From an uncultured Opitutia bacterium (GTDB taxonomy: Bacteria > Verrucomicrobiota > Verrucomicrobiia > Opitutales > Opitutaceae): a DNA stretch of 53,658 nt. Every line of letters starts with the position of its first letter. Position 1 is the first letter of the stretch. The position numbers were made by a program, and so were the translations under genes. Location: NCBI GenBank assembly GCA_903872505.1, contig CAIQKV010000103.1, positions 1 to 53,658 of the forward strand, read 5' to 3'. The notes below the pieces were generated by a model, which was given only the letters and a program-made list of their open reading frames with translations, was not told the DNA's origin and searched no databases. Below are positions 33,944 to 42,684 of this stretch, in pieces.

Positions 33944-35596
33944 TTATCGGGCCGGCCGGGCCGCCCGCAGCGCCTGCAACTGGGCGAGGTTGCCCCGGGC
34001 CGGAGCGTAGCCGGGCTCAATCCGCAACGCCTCCTCAAATTGCGCCTGCGCCTCGTCCAGCCGGCCAAGCTGGGCCAGCGCGCTGCCGAGGTTGTTGTGC
34101 GCCTCGACCAAACCCGGCCCCAGCCGCACCGCCGCCGCGCACGGCTCCAGTGCCTCGGCCGGCCGGTCCAGCTCGAGCAGGACATTGCCGAGATTGTAAC
34201 GCGCCCCGGCATCATCCGGGGCGAGCCGTACCGCCGCCGCGAAATGCGCCTGCGCCGCGTCGAGCAGCCCGGCCTGGGCCAGGGCGGTGCCGAGATTCGT
34301 CTGCGCCCGGGCATTGTCGGGCCGCTGGGCCACGGTGTCGGACCAGAGGGACAGTTCGCTGCGGTAGGTTTCGTTGCGGTGCGCCGTGAGACAGCCCAGC
34401 CCGGTGGCCAAGACCACGACGACCGCCGTGCTCCACCGCCCCGCGAGGGCGTGCAACCCCATCACCGCGAGGACAACCACCCCGGCCAGCGGCAGGTACA
34501 TCCGGTGTTCCGCCATCGGTTGCAGGACCACCGGCACCACGCTGGAGGTGGGCGCCAAAATTAAAAAAATCCACGCGGCGGCAAATCCCAGCGCCGGCCG
34601 CCGGCGCAGCGCCAACAAAGTGCCCCCCGCCAGCAACCCGATGAGCACCACGCAGGTCGCGGTCGCCGCGGTGGACTGCAACCCGCCGGTGCCATAGTCA
34701 AAAACCAGCGGATGCGGCCAGACCGCCAGTCGGAGATAGTCCACCACCACCCGGCACTCGGTCAGCGCATAGCTCCACCCCGTCACGCCGAGACCGTAGC
34801 CGACCTGGCCGGCGGGCAGTCCGCGCATGAGCCAGGCGACCAGCAGCCAGCAGCCCGCCAGTCCCAAATAAAATAACCGGCGCTGCCGCCACGCGTCGCG
34901 AAACGTCCCGGCAACGAAGGTCCGGTCGTACAGCAGCACCAGCAACGGGGCCGTCACCATGACCTCCTTGCTCGCCGCGCCGAGCCAGCACGCCACCACT
35001 GCCAGCACCCACCACTTGGCCGGCGCAGCCGACTCTGCGCCGCGGATGAAGGCATACAGCGTCAGCAGATAGCACAGCCCCATGAGCGATTCGGTGCGCT
35101 GCGAAAGATAGGTCACCGCCTCAGTCTGGAGCGGATGGAGCGCCCAGAGCAGAGCTACCGCCCACGCCAGCGGCAGGGCCGCGGGGCCGAATCGCTCCCG
35201 CAGCACCGGCCGCCGCAGCGTGCGCCGGACCACGCCAAACAGGGTGAGTGCCGCCAGCGCATGAGTCGCGAGATTGGCCGCATGGTAGCCCCAGACCGAC
35301 TCGCCCCCGACGGCGTGGTTGAGGGCGAAGGACAGGTTGACCAGTGGCCGGCTGCTCAGCCCGACCCCCGGGGGCGGCGAGAGTACCGGCCCGGGTGGCC
35401 ACAGGTGCCGGAGCGACGGATTCAGGCTGATCGACTTGAGGTCATCGAAGACGAAGGGCACCGCCAGGCTGTTCGCATAGGCGGCGAAAATCGCCAGCAC
35501 GATCACGCCGCCGGCCAGCACCACCCGCCACCGGTCCACCGGCGCGGGCGGGTTCCCGGCGCAGGTTGGCTGGAGGGTTGGGCCCGCTGGTGACAT
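33944..35596 (-). CDS. TMTC-like membrane protein with short TPR tail
   Basis: The 550-residue protein is a close paralogue of the next gene downstream. It has the same AAYANSL-VPFVFDD start, LHPLQTEAVTYLSQRTESLMG, ASKEVMVTAPLLVLLYDRTFVAG and MAEHRMYLPLAG, but only about four TPR units. The tandem arrangement with a 52-base gap points to duplication, with TPR number as the main difference. It starts nine bases after the thrC stop, so it is likely cotranscribed with amino acid biosynthesis genes. A role in protein or polysaccharide glycosylation is inferred from family resemblance only. Confidence 0.8.
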   Translation of the reverse strand: MSPAGPTLQPTCAGNPPAPVDRWRVVLAGGVIVLAIFAAYANSLAVPFVFDDLKSISLNPSLRHLWPPGPVLSPPPGVGLSSRPLVNLSFALNHAVGGESVWGYHAANLATHALAALTLFGVVRRTLRRPVLRERFGPAALPLAWAVALLWALHPLQTEAVTYLSQRTESLMGLCYLLTLYAFIRGAESAAPAKWWVLAVVACWLGAASKEVMVTAPLLVLLYDRTFVAGTFRDAWRQRRLFYLGLAGCWLLVAWLMRGLPAGQVGYGLGVTGWSYALTECRVVVDYLRLAVWPHPLVFDYGTGGLQSTAATATCVVLIGLLAGGTLLALRRRPALGFAAAWIFLILAPTSSVVPVVLQPMAEHRMYLPLAGVVVLAVMGLHALAGRWSTAVVVVLATGLGCLTAHRNETYRSELSLWSDTVAQRPDNARAQTNLGTALAQAGLLDAAQAHFAAAVRLAPDDAGARYNLGNVLLELDRPAEALEPCAAAVRLGPGLVEAHNNLGSALAQLGRLDEAQAQFEEALRIEPGYAPARGNLAQLQALRAARPAR

Positions 35597-35605
35597 GGCA
35601 TCCGC

Positions 35606-36967
35606 TCAACTCACGGCGTGTTCCGCGATGAACTGCCGGATGGCCGCCGGGTCGGCCCGCAGGCGGTGCTTGACGACCGGCCGCGACTTCAGCGCCTCCA
35701 GCGAGGCATCCTGCGGCTCAATCCCGATCGCGGCGCGGATCGTCTCAGGGAACTTCGCCGGGCTCGCCGTCGCCAGCACCACGCTCATCCGGTCGGGCGA
35801 CAGGTCCTGGAACGCACAGGCGGTGTGCGGATCGACGATGTAGCCGTAATCGCGGTGCACCCGGCGGATGATGCCGGGAATCTCCGCGTCCGTGCAGCGC
35901 GAGGCGGTGAACGTGCCGCGCTGCCAGTTTTCCAGCCGGTAGCGGCCGGTGGCCGCGAATTCCGCCATGATCGCCCGCAGGCGTGCGGGATCGCGGCCGA
36001 CCTGGTGGTAGAGAAAACGCTCAAAGTTGGACGCCACCTGGATGTCCATCGAGGGCGCCAGGCTCGGGGCGACCGCCCCGACGCGGTATTCGCCGGTCGT
36101 GAAAAAACGGAAGAGGATGTCGTTCTGGTTTGTGGCGACCTTGAAACCGCGGATCGGCACGCCCATCTGCTGGAGCAGCCAGCCGGCGAGCACGTTGCCG
36201 AAATTCCCGGTGGGCACGACAAACTCGACGCGCTCGCGCTCCGCCGCCGGGAGCTTCAGCCACGCGTGGAGGTAGTAGACGCACTGCGCCAGCACCCGGG
36301 CGAGGTTGATGGAGTTGACCGCCGAAAGCCGGTGCCGGAGGCGGAACGTCTGGTCGGCAAAGACCTCCTTCAACGCCGCCTGCGCGTCGTCAAACGTCCC
36401 GTCCACCGCCAGCGCGAACACGTTGGCCGCGCCCGTGCAGGCCATCTGCCGCTCCTGCAACGGCGACACCCGGCCGTCGGGATAGAGGATGAAGATCGCG
36501 GTGCCGGGCTTGCCCAGCAGCCCGTGGATCGCCGCCGCGCCCGTGTCGCCGGAGGTCGCGCCGAGGACGTTGATCGACTCGCCCCGCACCCGGCACTGGT
36601 GCCCGTAAAGATTGCCGAGGAGCTGGAGCGCAAAGTCCTTGAACGCGAGCGTGGGACCGTGGAACAGCTCCAGCACCTGCAGGTTCGGCCCGAGTTTTTT
36701 CAGGGGCGCGATTTCCGGATCCGAAAACGCGGTGTAGGACTGGGCGACGAGGGCGCGCAGGGTTTCCGCCGGGATGTCGGTCGCGAAGATCCGCAAAAAC
36801 TCGAAGCACAGCTCGGCGTAGCCCAGGCCCGCGTAGCGCGTCAACGCGCCCGAGAGGTCGGGCAGCGTCTCCGGGAGGAACAGCCCGCCGTCCGGCGCCA
36901 GCCCCGTGGCCACGGCATCGGAGAAGCCGAGCGGTGCGGTCTGGCCTCTGGTCGAGATGAAACGCAT
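35606..36967 (-). CDS. thrC: Threonine synthase
   Basis: The 453-residue PLP enzyme converts O-phosphohomoserine to threonine. The PLP lysine is Lys110 in PTLAFKDFALQ. SGDTGAAAIHGLLGK binds the phosphate of the cofactor or substrate, and FVVPTGNFGNVLAGW matches the family. The N-terminal FISTRGQ and the length are typical of the class without a SAM-regulated extension. It is fifth in the run serA-plsY-hom-lysC-thrC; a palindrome lies in the 75-base gap to lysC. Confidence 0.93.
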   Translation of the reverse strand: MRFISTRGQTAPLGFSDAVATGLAPDGGLFLPETLPDLSGALTRYAGLGYAELCFEFLRIFATDIPAETLRALVAQSYTAFSDPEIAPLKKLGPNLQVLELFHGPTLAFKDFALQLLGNLYGHQCRVRGESINVLGATSGDTGAAAIHGLLGKPGTAIFILYPDGRVSPLQERQMACTGAANVFALAVDGTFDDAQAALKEVFADQTFRLRHRLSAVNSINLARVLAQCVYYLHAWLKLPAAERERVEFVVPTGNFGNVLAGWLLQQMGVPIRGFKVATNQNDILFRFFTTGEYRVGAVAPSLAPSMDIQVASNFERFLYHQVGRDPARLRAIMAEFAATGRYRLENWQRGTFTASRCTDAEIPGIIRRVHRDYGYIVDPHTACAFQDLSPDRMSVVLATASPAKFPETIRAAIGIEPQDASLEALKSRPVVKHRLRADPAAIRQFIAEHAVS

Positions 36968-36976
36968 GGGAGGTAG

Positions 36977-36998
36977 GGCGCGTTATCCCTAACGCGCC
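36977..36998. repeat. Palindrome between lysC and thrC
   Basis: GGCGCGTTA at 36977-36985 and TAACGCGCC at 36990-36998 form a perfect nine-base stem with a TCCC loop. It lies just upstream of the thrC start within the presumed operon. The GCGCGTT core is shared with the hairpin at 30476-30497. Confidence 0.6.
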
Positions 36999-37042
36999 GG
37001 GTTTGGGGTCGGCAAGGGTCAAGGCGGCGGTCCGCCCCGCGC

Positions 37043-38260
37043 CTAAACCTTGTCCAGCTGGAACGCCGTGTGCGCCACCCGCGCGGCCTCGTCGGCCCGC
37101 GCCTGGTCGATCACGATGGAGATCTTGATCTCCGAGGTGCTGATCAGCTCGATGTTGATGCCCGCGTCGGCCAGCGCCTGGAAGAGCGTCGCCGCCACGC
37201 CGGAGTGCGTCTTCATGCCGACGCCCACCACGGAAAGTTTCGCGATCTGCTCGTGCACCGCCACCTGGCCGCCGCCGAGCCCCGCGAGCACGGGCTCGAG
37301 CGACCGGACCGCCCGCGCGGTCTCGGTCTGCGGCACGGTGAAGGTGAGCGTCGCGACCCCCTGCTGGCCGACGTTCTGCACGATCATGTCGACGTTGATG
37401 TTCGAGTCCGACAGCGCCCGGAACACCTTCGCGGCCGAGCCCGGCTTGTCCGGGACGTTGCTGACGATGACCTTGGCCTGGTCCTTGTCCACGGCGACGC
37501 CGCGGACCACGACCTTTTCCATGTAGGCGACTTCTTCTTTCACGATGGTTCCTGGGTTTTGGTTGAAGGACGAGCGGACCTCAAAAATGACGCCGTATTT
37601 CTTGGCAAATTCGACCGAGCGGGTCTGCATGACCTTGCTGCCCAGCGAGGCGAGCTCGAGCATCTCGTCGTAGGAGATCTCCGGCAGCATCCGCGCGGTC
37701 TTCACCACCCGCGGATCCGCAGTGTAGACGCCGTCGACGTCGGTGTAGATCTCGCACTTGTCCGCGTGCAGCGCGGCCGCCAGCGCAATCGCGGTCAGGT
37801 CCGAGCCGCCGCGGCCCAGCGTGGTGATCTGGCCGTCGTCGTTGATCCCCTGGAAGCCGGCCACAATGACGACCTTGCCCAGCTTGAGGTCCTTCTCGAT
37901 CGGCTTGGCGTTGATCGTCTTGATCTTCGCCTTGGTGTGGAACTTGTCCGTGAAAATGCCGGCCTGCGCCCCGGTGTAGCTCACGGCATCGACGCCGATG
38001 CCGTTCAGGGCCATCGCCGTGAGCGCGATCGTCTCCTGCTCGCCGGTGGCGAGGAGCATGTCGAGCTCGCGCTCGCTGGGGAACTCGCACACGGCCTTGG
38101 CGCGGGCGATCAGCTCGTTGGTGACGCCGGACCGCGCCGAGACCACGACCACGAGCTCGTGGCCCTGGTCGCGCATGGCCTTGATGCGCCGGGCGACATT
38201 CTTGATGCGATCGGTGTCACCCACCGAGGTACCGCCGTATTTTTGAACGATGCGTGCCAT
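37043..38260 (-). CDS. lysC: Aspartate kinase
   Basis: The 405-residue enzyme phosphorylates aspartate, the first step to lysine, threonine and methionine. The nucleotide motif KYGGTSVGD is at residues 6-14, and GRGGSDLTAIALAAAL lies near 155-170. Two C-terminal ACT domains (VPDKPGSAAKVFRALSD and GMKTHSGVAATLFQALADAGIN) predict allosteric feedback by amino acids. ATG 38260 (MARIVQ) is chosen; the open frame upstream adds an unlikely leader. It follows hom after 14 bases. Confidence 0.95.
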   Translation of the reverse strand: MARIVQKYGGTSVGDTDRIKNVARRIKAMRDQGHELVVVVSARSGVTNELIARAKAVCEFPSERELDMLLATGEQETIALTAMALNGIGVDAVSYTGAQAGIFTDKFHTKAKIKTINAKPIEKDLKLGKVVIVAGFQGINDDGQITTLGRGGSDLTAIALAAALHADKCEIYTDVDGVYTADPRVVKTARMLPEISYDEMLELASLGSKVMQTRSVEFAKKYGVIFEVRSSFNQNPGTIVKEEVAYMEKVVVRGVAVDKDQAKVIVSNVPDKPGSAAKVFRALSDSNINVDMIVQNVGQQGVATLTFTVPQTETARAVRSLEPVLAGLGGGQVAVHEQIAKLSVVGVGMKTHSGVAATLFQALADAGINIELISTSEIKISIVIDQARADEAARVAHTAFQLDKV

Positions 38261-38274
38261 GACGGAAAACCGGG

Positions 38275-39606
38275 TTATTCGGAAAAATCCCCGATGCGGA
38301 GGAGCAGCGGCTTCCCGAGCAGGCACCGCAGGCGGGCCAGCCGGGCCAGCGTCGCGCGGATGGCGCGCTCGTCGCTCTGGTGGGTGGTCAGGACCAGCGA
38401 GGCCTCGCCCGCCGGCTCCTGGGCGCGCTGGATCACGCTGGCGATGCTGACCTGCTGGTCGGCCATCGCGGTGGCGATCTGCGCCAGCACGCCGGGTTCG
38501 TCGCGGACCGTCAGGCGCAGGTAGTAGCGGCCGCGGATGTGCTCGGGCGGGGCCAGCCGGCAGGCGCGCTCCGGCCGGGCCGGCGCGCTGCCCTTGCGCG
38601 CGGTGATGAAGGCCCGCCGGTCGTTCTTCAGCAGGCCGACCGCGTCGACCAGGTCGCTGATGACGGCGCTTGCCGTCGCGTCCTGGCCCGCGCCGCGCCC
38701 GATGTAGAGCGTGGTGCCGGCGACGTCGCCCTGGACCGAGACGGCGTTGAAGACCCCGCTGACCTTCGCCACGACGTGGCTCTCGGGCAGCAGCGTGGGA
38801 TGCACGCGGACGCTGAGCTCGCCCGTCGTGAAATCGCGCGCGATGACCGCAAGCAGCTTGATGCCGTAGCCGAGCGCCGCCGCGTTCTTGAAATCCTCAG
38901 GCGTAATGCGGTCGATGCCCTCGACGATCATCTGCTCGGGCTTCACCCACGTCCCGTGGGCGAGGAACGTCAGCACCGCCGCCTTGTGCGCGGTGTCCCA
39001 CCCCTGCACGTCCAGCGACTCGTCGGCCTCGGCGTAGCCCAGCCGCTTCGCCTCGCCGAGCACCGCGGTGTAGGGCGCGTCCTGCTCTTCCATCTTCGTG
39101 AGGATGTAATTGCAGGTGCCGTTGAGGATGCCGTAGATGAGCGGGAAGCGGTTGGCCACGAGCCCCTCGCGCAGCGCCTTGATCAGGGGGATGCCGCCGG
39201 CGACGCTCGCCTCGAACAGGAAATGGCCGCCGTGCCGCCGCGCCGTCTCGAAAATCTCCGCGCCATGCGCGCAAATGAGCGCCTTGTTCGCCGAGACGAC
39301 GACCTTGCCGCAGGCCAGCGCGGCCAGCGTAACGTCGCGCGCCAGCGTGGTGCCGCCGATCAGTTCGCAGATGATGTCGAGGTTCGGATCGGTCGCGACC
39401 GCGATGGCGTCGCCGCAGATCCGGTCTGCGGGAATGTTGACGCCGCGGCGCTTCCGCCGGTCGCGCACGGCGACCCGGGCGATCTCCAGCTTGACGCCGA
39501 GCCGCGACTCGAGCTCCGCGCGCTTGGCCGCGAAATGCTTCCAGACCCCCTGGCCGACCGTGCCCAGCCCACAGAGTCCGATCCGGAATTTGACAGGCGG
39601 GCTCAT
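38275..39606 (-). CDS. hom: Homoserine dehydrogenase
   Basis: The 443-residue enzyme reduces aspartate semialdehyde to homoserine. An NAD(P)-binding motif GLCGLGTVGQG lies near residue 11. VVSANKALICAHG and ILNGTCNYILTKME belong to the catalytic domain, with EADESLDVQGWDTAHK carrying the substrate-site Glu/Asp residues and catalytic Lys. A C-terminal ACT domain (DEPGVLAQIATAMADQQVSI) suggests threonine feedback. ATG 39606 overlaps the plsY stop by four bases (ATGA). Confidence 0.94.
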   Translation of the reverse strand: MSPPVKFRIGLCGLGTVGQGVWKHFAAKRAELESRLGVKLEIARVAVRDRRKRRGVNIPADRICGDAIAVATDPNLDIICELIGGTTLARDVTLAALACGKVVVSANKALICAHGAEIFETARRHGGHFLFEASVAGGIPLIKALREGLVANRFPLIYGILNGTCNYILTKMEEQDAPYTAVLGEAKRLGYAEADESLDVQGWDTAHKAAVLTFLAHGTWVKPEQMIVEGIDRITPEDFKNAAALGYGIKLLAVIARDFTTGELSVRVHPTLLPESHVVAKVSGVFNAVSVQGDVAGTTLYIGRGAGQDATASAVISDLVDAVGLLKNDRRAFITARKGSAPARPERACRLAPPEHIRGRYYLRLTVRDEPGVLAQIATAMADQQVSIASVIQRAQEPAGEASLVLTTHQSDERAIRATLARLARLRCLLGKPLLLRIGDFSE

Positions 39607-40274
39607 GGCGCAGTCGCGGGGGTTTGACCGATCTTGCTCTCCGTGCCGGCCAGCAGCCGCGCGATATTGGCCCGGTGGCGGACGATCACAAAGACCGTCG
39701 CGATCAGGGAGACGCCCAGCAGCAGCGGCGGCGCCTGCAGCAGCCAGGCCGCCAGGGTCAGCGCGACGCCCGCGAGCATCGAGGCCAGCGAGGCGTAGCG
39801 CGTCAGCACCGCCGTCAGGATCCAGACGACGGCGGCGACCAGTGTGCCGAGGGGAAAGAGCACGAGGAACCCGCCGGCACCCGTGGCGACGCCCTTGCCG
39901 CCGCGGAACTTCGTGAAGCAGGAAAACGCATGCCCGGACATGGCGCCCAGCATGCCAGCCACGCCGACGCCGAGCCAGGCCGTACCAGCTACGTGGAAAT
40001 TGAGCCAGGCGGGGCCGTCGAACTGGACGTCGGCGGAGACTGACGTGTGCGCCAGCAGTGCCCAAACCGCCGCCAAGGCCCCCTTGAACACGTCGAGGGA
40101 AAGCACGAGGTTGCCCGCGCCATGGCCGAGGACCCGGCGGACATTGGTCGCACCCGGATTGCTGCTGCCGACCTCGAAGATATTCACGCCCTTCGCCCGC
40201 GCGACGAGGTAGCCGAACGGCAGCGAGCCCAGCAAATATCCCACCACGGCGGCAATGAGGAGAGGAATGAGCAT
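39603..40274 (-). CDS. plsY: Glycerol-3-phosphate acyltransferase PlsY
   Basis: The 223-residue membrane protein transfers an acyl group from acyl phosphate to glycerol-3-phosphate, the first step of phospholipid synthesis. It has about six hydrophobic segments and the three conserved PlsY motifs: GSSNPGATNVRRVLG, KFRGGKGVATG and RHRANIARLLAGTESK. It lies inside an amino acid operon, seven bases after serA and overlapping hom, so its expression is probably tied to them. Confidence 0.94.
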   Translation of the reverse strand: MLIPLLIAAVVGYLLGSLPFGYLVARAKGVNIFEVGSSNPGATNVRRVLGHGAGNLVLSLDVFKGALAAVWALLAHTSVSADVQFDGPAWLNFHVAGTAWLGVGVAGMLGAMSGHAFSCFTKFRGGKGVATGAGGFLVLFPLGTLVAAVVWILTAVLTRYASLASMLAGVALTLAAWLLQAPPLLLGVSLIATVFVIVRHRANIARLLAGTESKIGQTPATAP

Positions 40275-40281
40275 GGGGCGT

Positions 40282-41871
40282 CTACAGCTGCACGAACTTC
40301 GCGAGTTTGATCGCGCGGTGCGACTTTAATTCCCGCCGGGCGGTGTCGCTCGGCTCGCTGTCGAGGTTGATGACCATCAGCGCCGTCTCGCCGGCCTGCT
40401 GGCGGCTGAGCGACATGTTGGCGATGTTCACCTTGTCCCGGCCGAGCAGCGTGCCGACGTAGCCGATCATGCCGGGCTCGTCGTGGTTCTCGATGATGAG
40501 GAGCTTGCCCTGCGCCTCGGCCTCGACCTCGCGGCCGTTGAGCTCCACCAGCCGCGGCTTGCTGGCCTTGCCGATGAGCGTGCCCTGGGCGGAGTGCACG
40601 CTGCCGTCGCCGGCCACCGCCTCCACCGCGATCAGCTCGGTATAGTCGGTCTCGTCCGTGGACTTGACGACCTCGAGCTTCACGCCGAGGCGCTCCAGCG
40701 CGAGCGGGGCGTTCACGAAATTCACCGCGTCGCCGCTGATGCGGCGCAGCCAGCCGCGCTGGATCGAGCGGGTGACGGCGTTGGCGTCGAGGTCCACCAG
40801 CTTGCCCCAGTAGGTGATGCGCAGCGTGGCGATTTGCGCGGGCGCCACCTGCTGCACGAGCGTGCCGAGCTTGAGGCCGAGATCGAGGTAGGGGCCGAGC
40901 ACCTTGAGCGCCGCCGCGTCGATGCTCGGCATGTTGACGGCGTTGCGGATGATGCCGCCCGCCAGCACGTCCGCGATCTGCTCCGCAATTTCCAGGCCGA
41001 CCGCGTCCTGCGCCTCGGCGGTCGAGGCCCCGAGGTGCGGCGTCAGCACGACGTTGGGCAGCTTGCGCAATTCGCTCTCGGCCGCGAGCGGCTCCTCCTC
41101 GAAGACATCGAGCCCGGCTGCGGCGACCTGCCCGGACTTCAGCGCGGCGATCAGTGCTTTCTCCTCGATGATACCGCCCCGGGCGCAGTTGAAGAGGCGC
41201 ACGCCCTTCTTGCACTTCGCCAGGGCCGCCGCGTCGATCAGGTAGTGGGTCGCGTCCGTCAGCGGCATGTGGACCGTGATGTAGTCCGACTGCGCGAGCA
41301 GCTCGTCCAGCGTCACGCCCTCGACCTGCATCGCCTTCGCCCGGCTCGGGGCGAGGTAGGGATCGTAGGCCAGGACGTGCATGCCGAACGCCTGCGCGCG
41401 CTTGGCGACCTCGGAGCCGATGCGACCCAGGCCGACGATGCCGAGGGTTTTGCGGAAAAGTTCGCTGCCAGACAGATTCTTGCGGTCCCACTTCCCGGCC
41501 TGCATCGACGCCGCGGCCTGCGGCACCGGCCGCGCGCCGCAGAGGATGTGCGTGAAGGTCAGCTCCGCCGTCGCGATCGTGTTGCCGGACGGCGTGTTCA
41601 TCACGATGACGCCGCGCTCGGTGGCGGCCTCGACGTCGACGTTGTCCACCCCCACCCCCGCCCGGCCGACGACCTTCAGCAACGGCGCGGCGGCGAAGAC
41701 CGCGGCCGTGATCTTGGTTTCGGAGCGGACCGCGATCGCCTGCACGTCGCGCACCAGTTCCAGCAGCTTCTCCGGCGACGAGCCGTAGGCCTCAACCACG
41801 TCGAGCCCTGGCTGGCGGCGCAAGTAGGCGACGCCCTTGGACGAGATCTTGTCGGCAACGAGGACTTTCAT
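40282..41871 (-). CDS. serA: D-3-phosphoglycerate dehydrogenase
   Basis: The 529-residue enzyme starts serine synthesis by oxidising 3-phosphoglycerate. The NAD motif GLGRIGSEVAKRA is near residue 145, the active-site Arg lies in NCARGGII, Glu in the FEEEPL segment, and His in LTPHLGAST. The long type with an intervening domain and C-terminal ACT domain (IENHDEPGMIGYVGTLLG) is consistent with serine feedback. ATG 41871 (MKVLVADKI) is the start. It is the first gene of the minus-strand run, so the promoter should lie in 41872-42053. Confidence 0.95.
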   Translation of the reverse strand: MKVLVADKISSKGVAYLRRQPGLDVVEAYGSSPEKLLELVRDVQAIAVRSETKITAAVFAAAPLLKVVGRAGVGVDNVDVEAATERGVIVMNTPSGNTIATAELTFTHILCGARPVPQAAASMQAGKWDRKNLSGSELFRKTLGIVGLGRIGSEVAKRAQAFGMHVLAYDPYLAPSRAKAMQVEGVTLDELLAQSDYITVHMPLTDATHYLIDAAALAKCKKGVRLFNCARGGIIEEKALIAALKSGQVAAAGLDVFEEEPLAAESELRKLPNVVLTPHLGASTAEAQDAVGLEIAEQIADVLAGGIIRNAVNMPSIDAAALKVLGPYLDLGLKLGTLVQQVAPAQIATLRITYWGKLVDLDANAVTRSIQRGWLRRISGDAVNFVNAPLALERLGVKLEVVKSTDETDYTELIAVEAVAGDGSVHSAQGTLIGKASKPRLVELNGREVEAEAQGKLLIIENHDEPGMIGYVGTLLGRDKVNIANMSLSRQQAGETALMVINLDSEPSDTARRELKSHRAIKLAKFVQL

Positions 41872-42053
41872 GGGGGCAAAGATGCCCATCAGGGAAAAGT
41901 CGCCGCGCCGGGCTAGCAAGGAAAACACGCGGGTTATGACAATGCGGTTGGTCCCGCGGCCCGGCGACGCTTGCTGGCAACCAAGGAGATGCACAACGCG
42001 CCAGTCCGCAGCCGCGCATTGCCAAGCTCCCGGCCCCCGGCTTGTCTCCCGGC

Positions 42054-42671
42054 ATGGATGCCTCCTCCCCCGTCGCCCGCCTCGCCCGCCAGATCGAGTT
42101 CATCTTCGAGGTGGACAAGCTGAAGGAGATTTTCCGGCAGACCATCAACACCCAAAGCCGCCGCGCGGAGAACGACGCTGAGCATTCGTGGCACCTGTGC
42201 CTCTGCGTCATCGTGCTCGCCGAGCACGCCAACCACCCGGCCCTCGACGTGCTGCGCGTGCTGAAAATGCTCATCGTCCACGACCTCGTCGAGATCGACG
42301 CCGGCGACACGTTTGCGTACGACACGGCCGCGATGGCCGGCCAGCATGCGCGCGAGGCGATCGCCGCCGATCGCATCTTCGGGCTCCTGCCTCCCGACCA
42401 GAGCCGGGATTTTCGCGCGCTGTGGGACGAGTTTGAGGAGAAGCAGACGCCGGAGGCCAAGTTCGCCACCGCGGTGGACCGCTTCCAGCCGATGCTGCTC
42501 AACTGCCGCACGGAGGGCGCCGCGTGGAACCGCCACGGGGTCACCCAGGACCGCGTCCTCGCACGCAATAAGCACATCGCCGATGGCTGCGCCGAGCTCT
42601 GGCGCTACGCCGAAAAGATGGTGCAAGGCGCCGTGGACGCCGGCCACCTCAAGCCGGCGAACGGGGCGTGA
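42054..42671 (+). CDS. HD-domain phosphohydrolase (YfbR/HDDC2-like)
   Basis: The 205-residue protein has the HD metal motif His44 (AEHSWH), His76-Asp77 (IVHDLVEIDAGD) with Glu80 and Asp82, and a later AVDRFQPML Asp. The family includes 5'-deoxynucleotidases, so it may dephosphorylate dNMPs; this is inferred from class. It converges with the dGTPase-like gene 13 bases away, another HD-type nucleotide enzyme. Confidence 0.83.
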   Translation: MDASSPVARLARQIEFIFEVDKLKEIFRQTINTQSRRAENDAEHSWHLCLCVIVLAEHANHPALDVLRVLKMLIVHDLVEIDAGDTFAYDTAAMAGQHAREAIAADRIFGLLPPDQSRDFRALWDEFEEKQTPEAKFATAVDRFQPMLLNCRTEGAAWNRHGVTQDRVLARNKHIADGCAELWRYAEKMVQGAVDAGHLKPANGA

Positions 42672-42684
42672 GCGCGGACCGGCC

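Noticed and set aside
33892..34314. N-terminal extension of the larger TMTC-like protein
   Set aside because: The extension overlaps the 3' end of the paralogue in another frame and is Arg/Trp/Cys-rich; the homologous start is ATG 33891.
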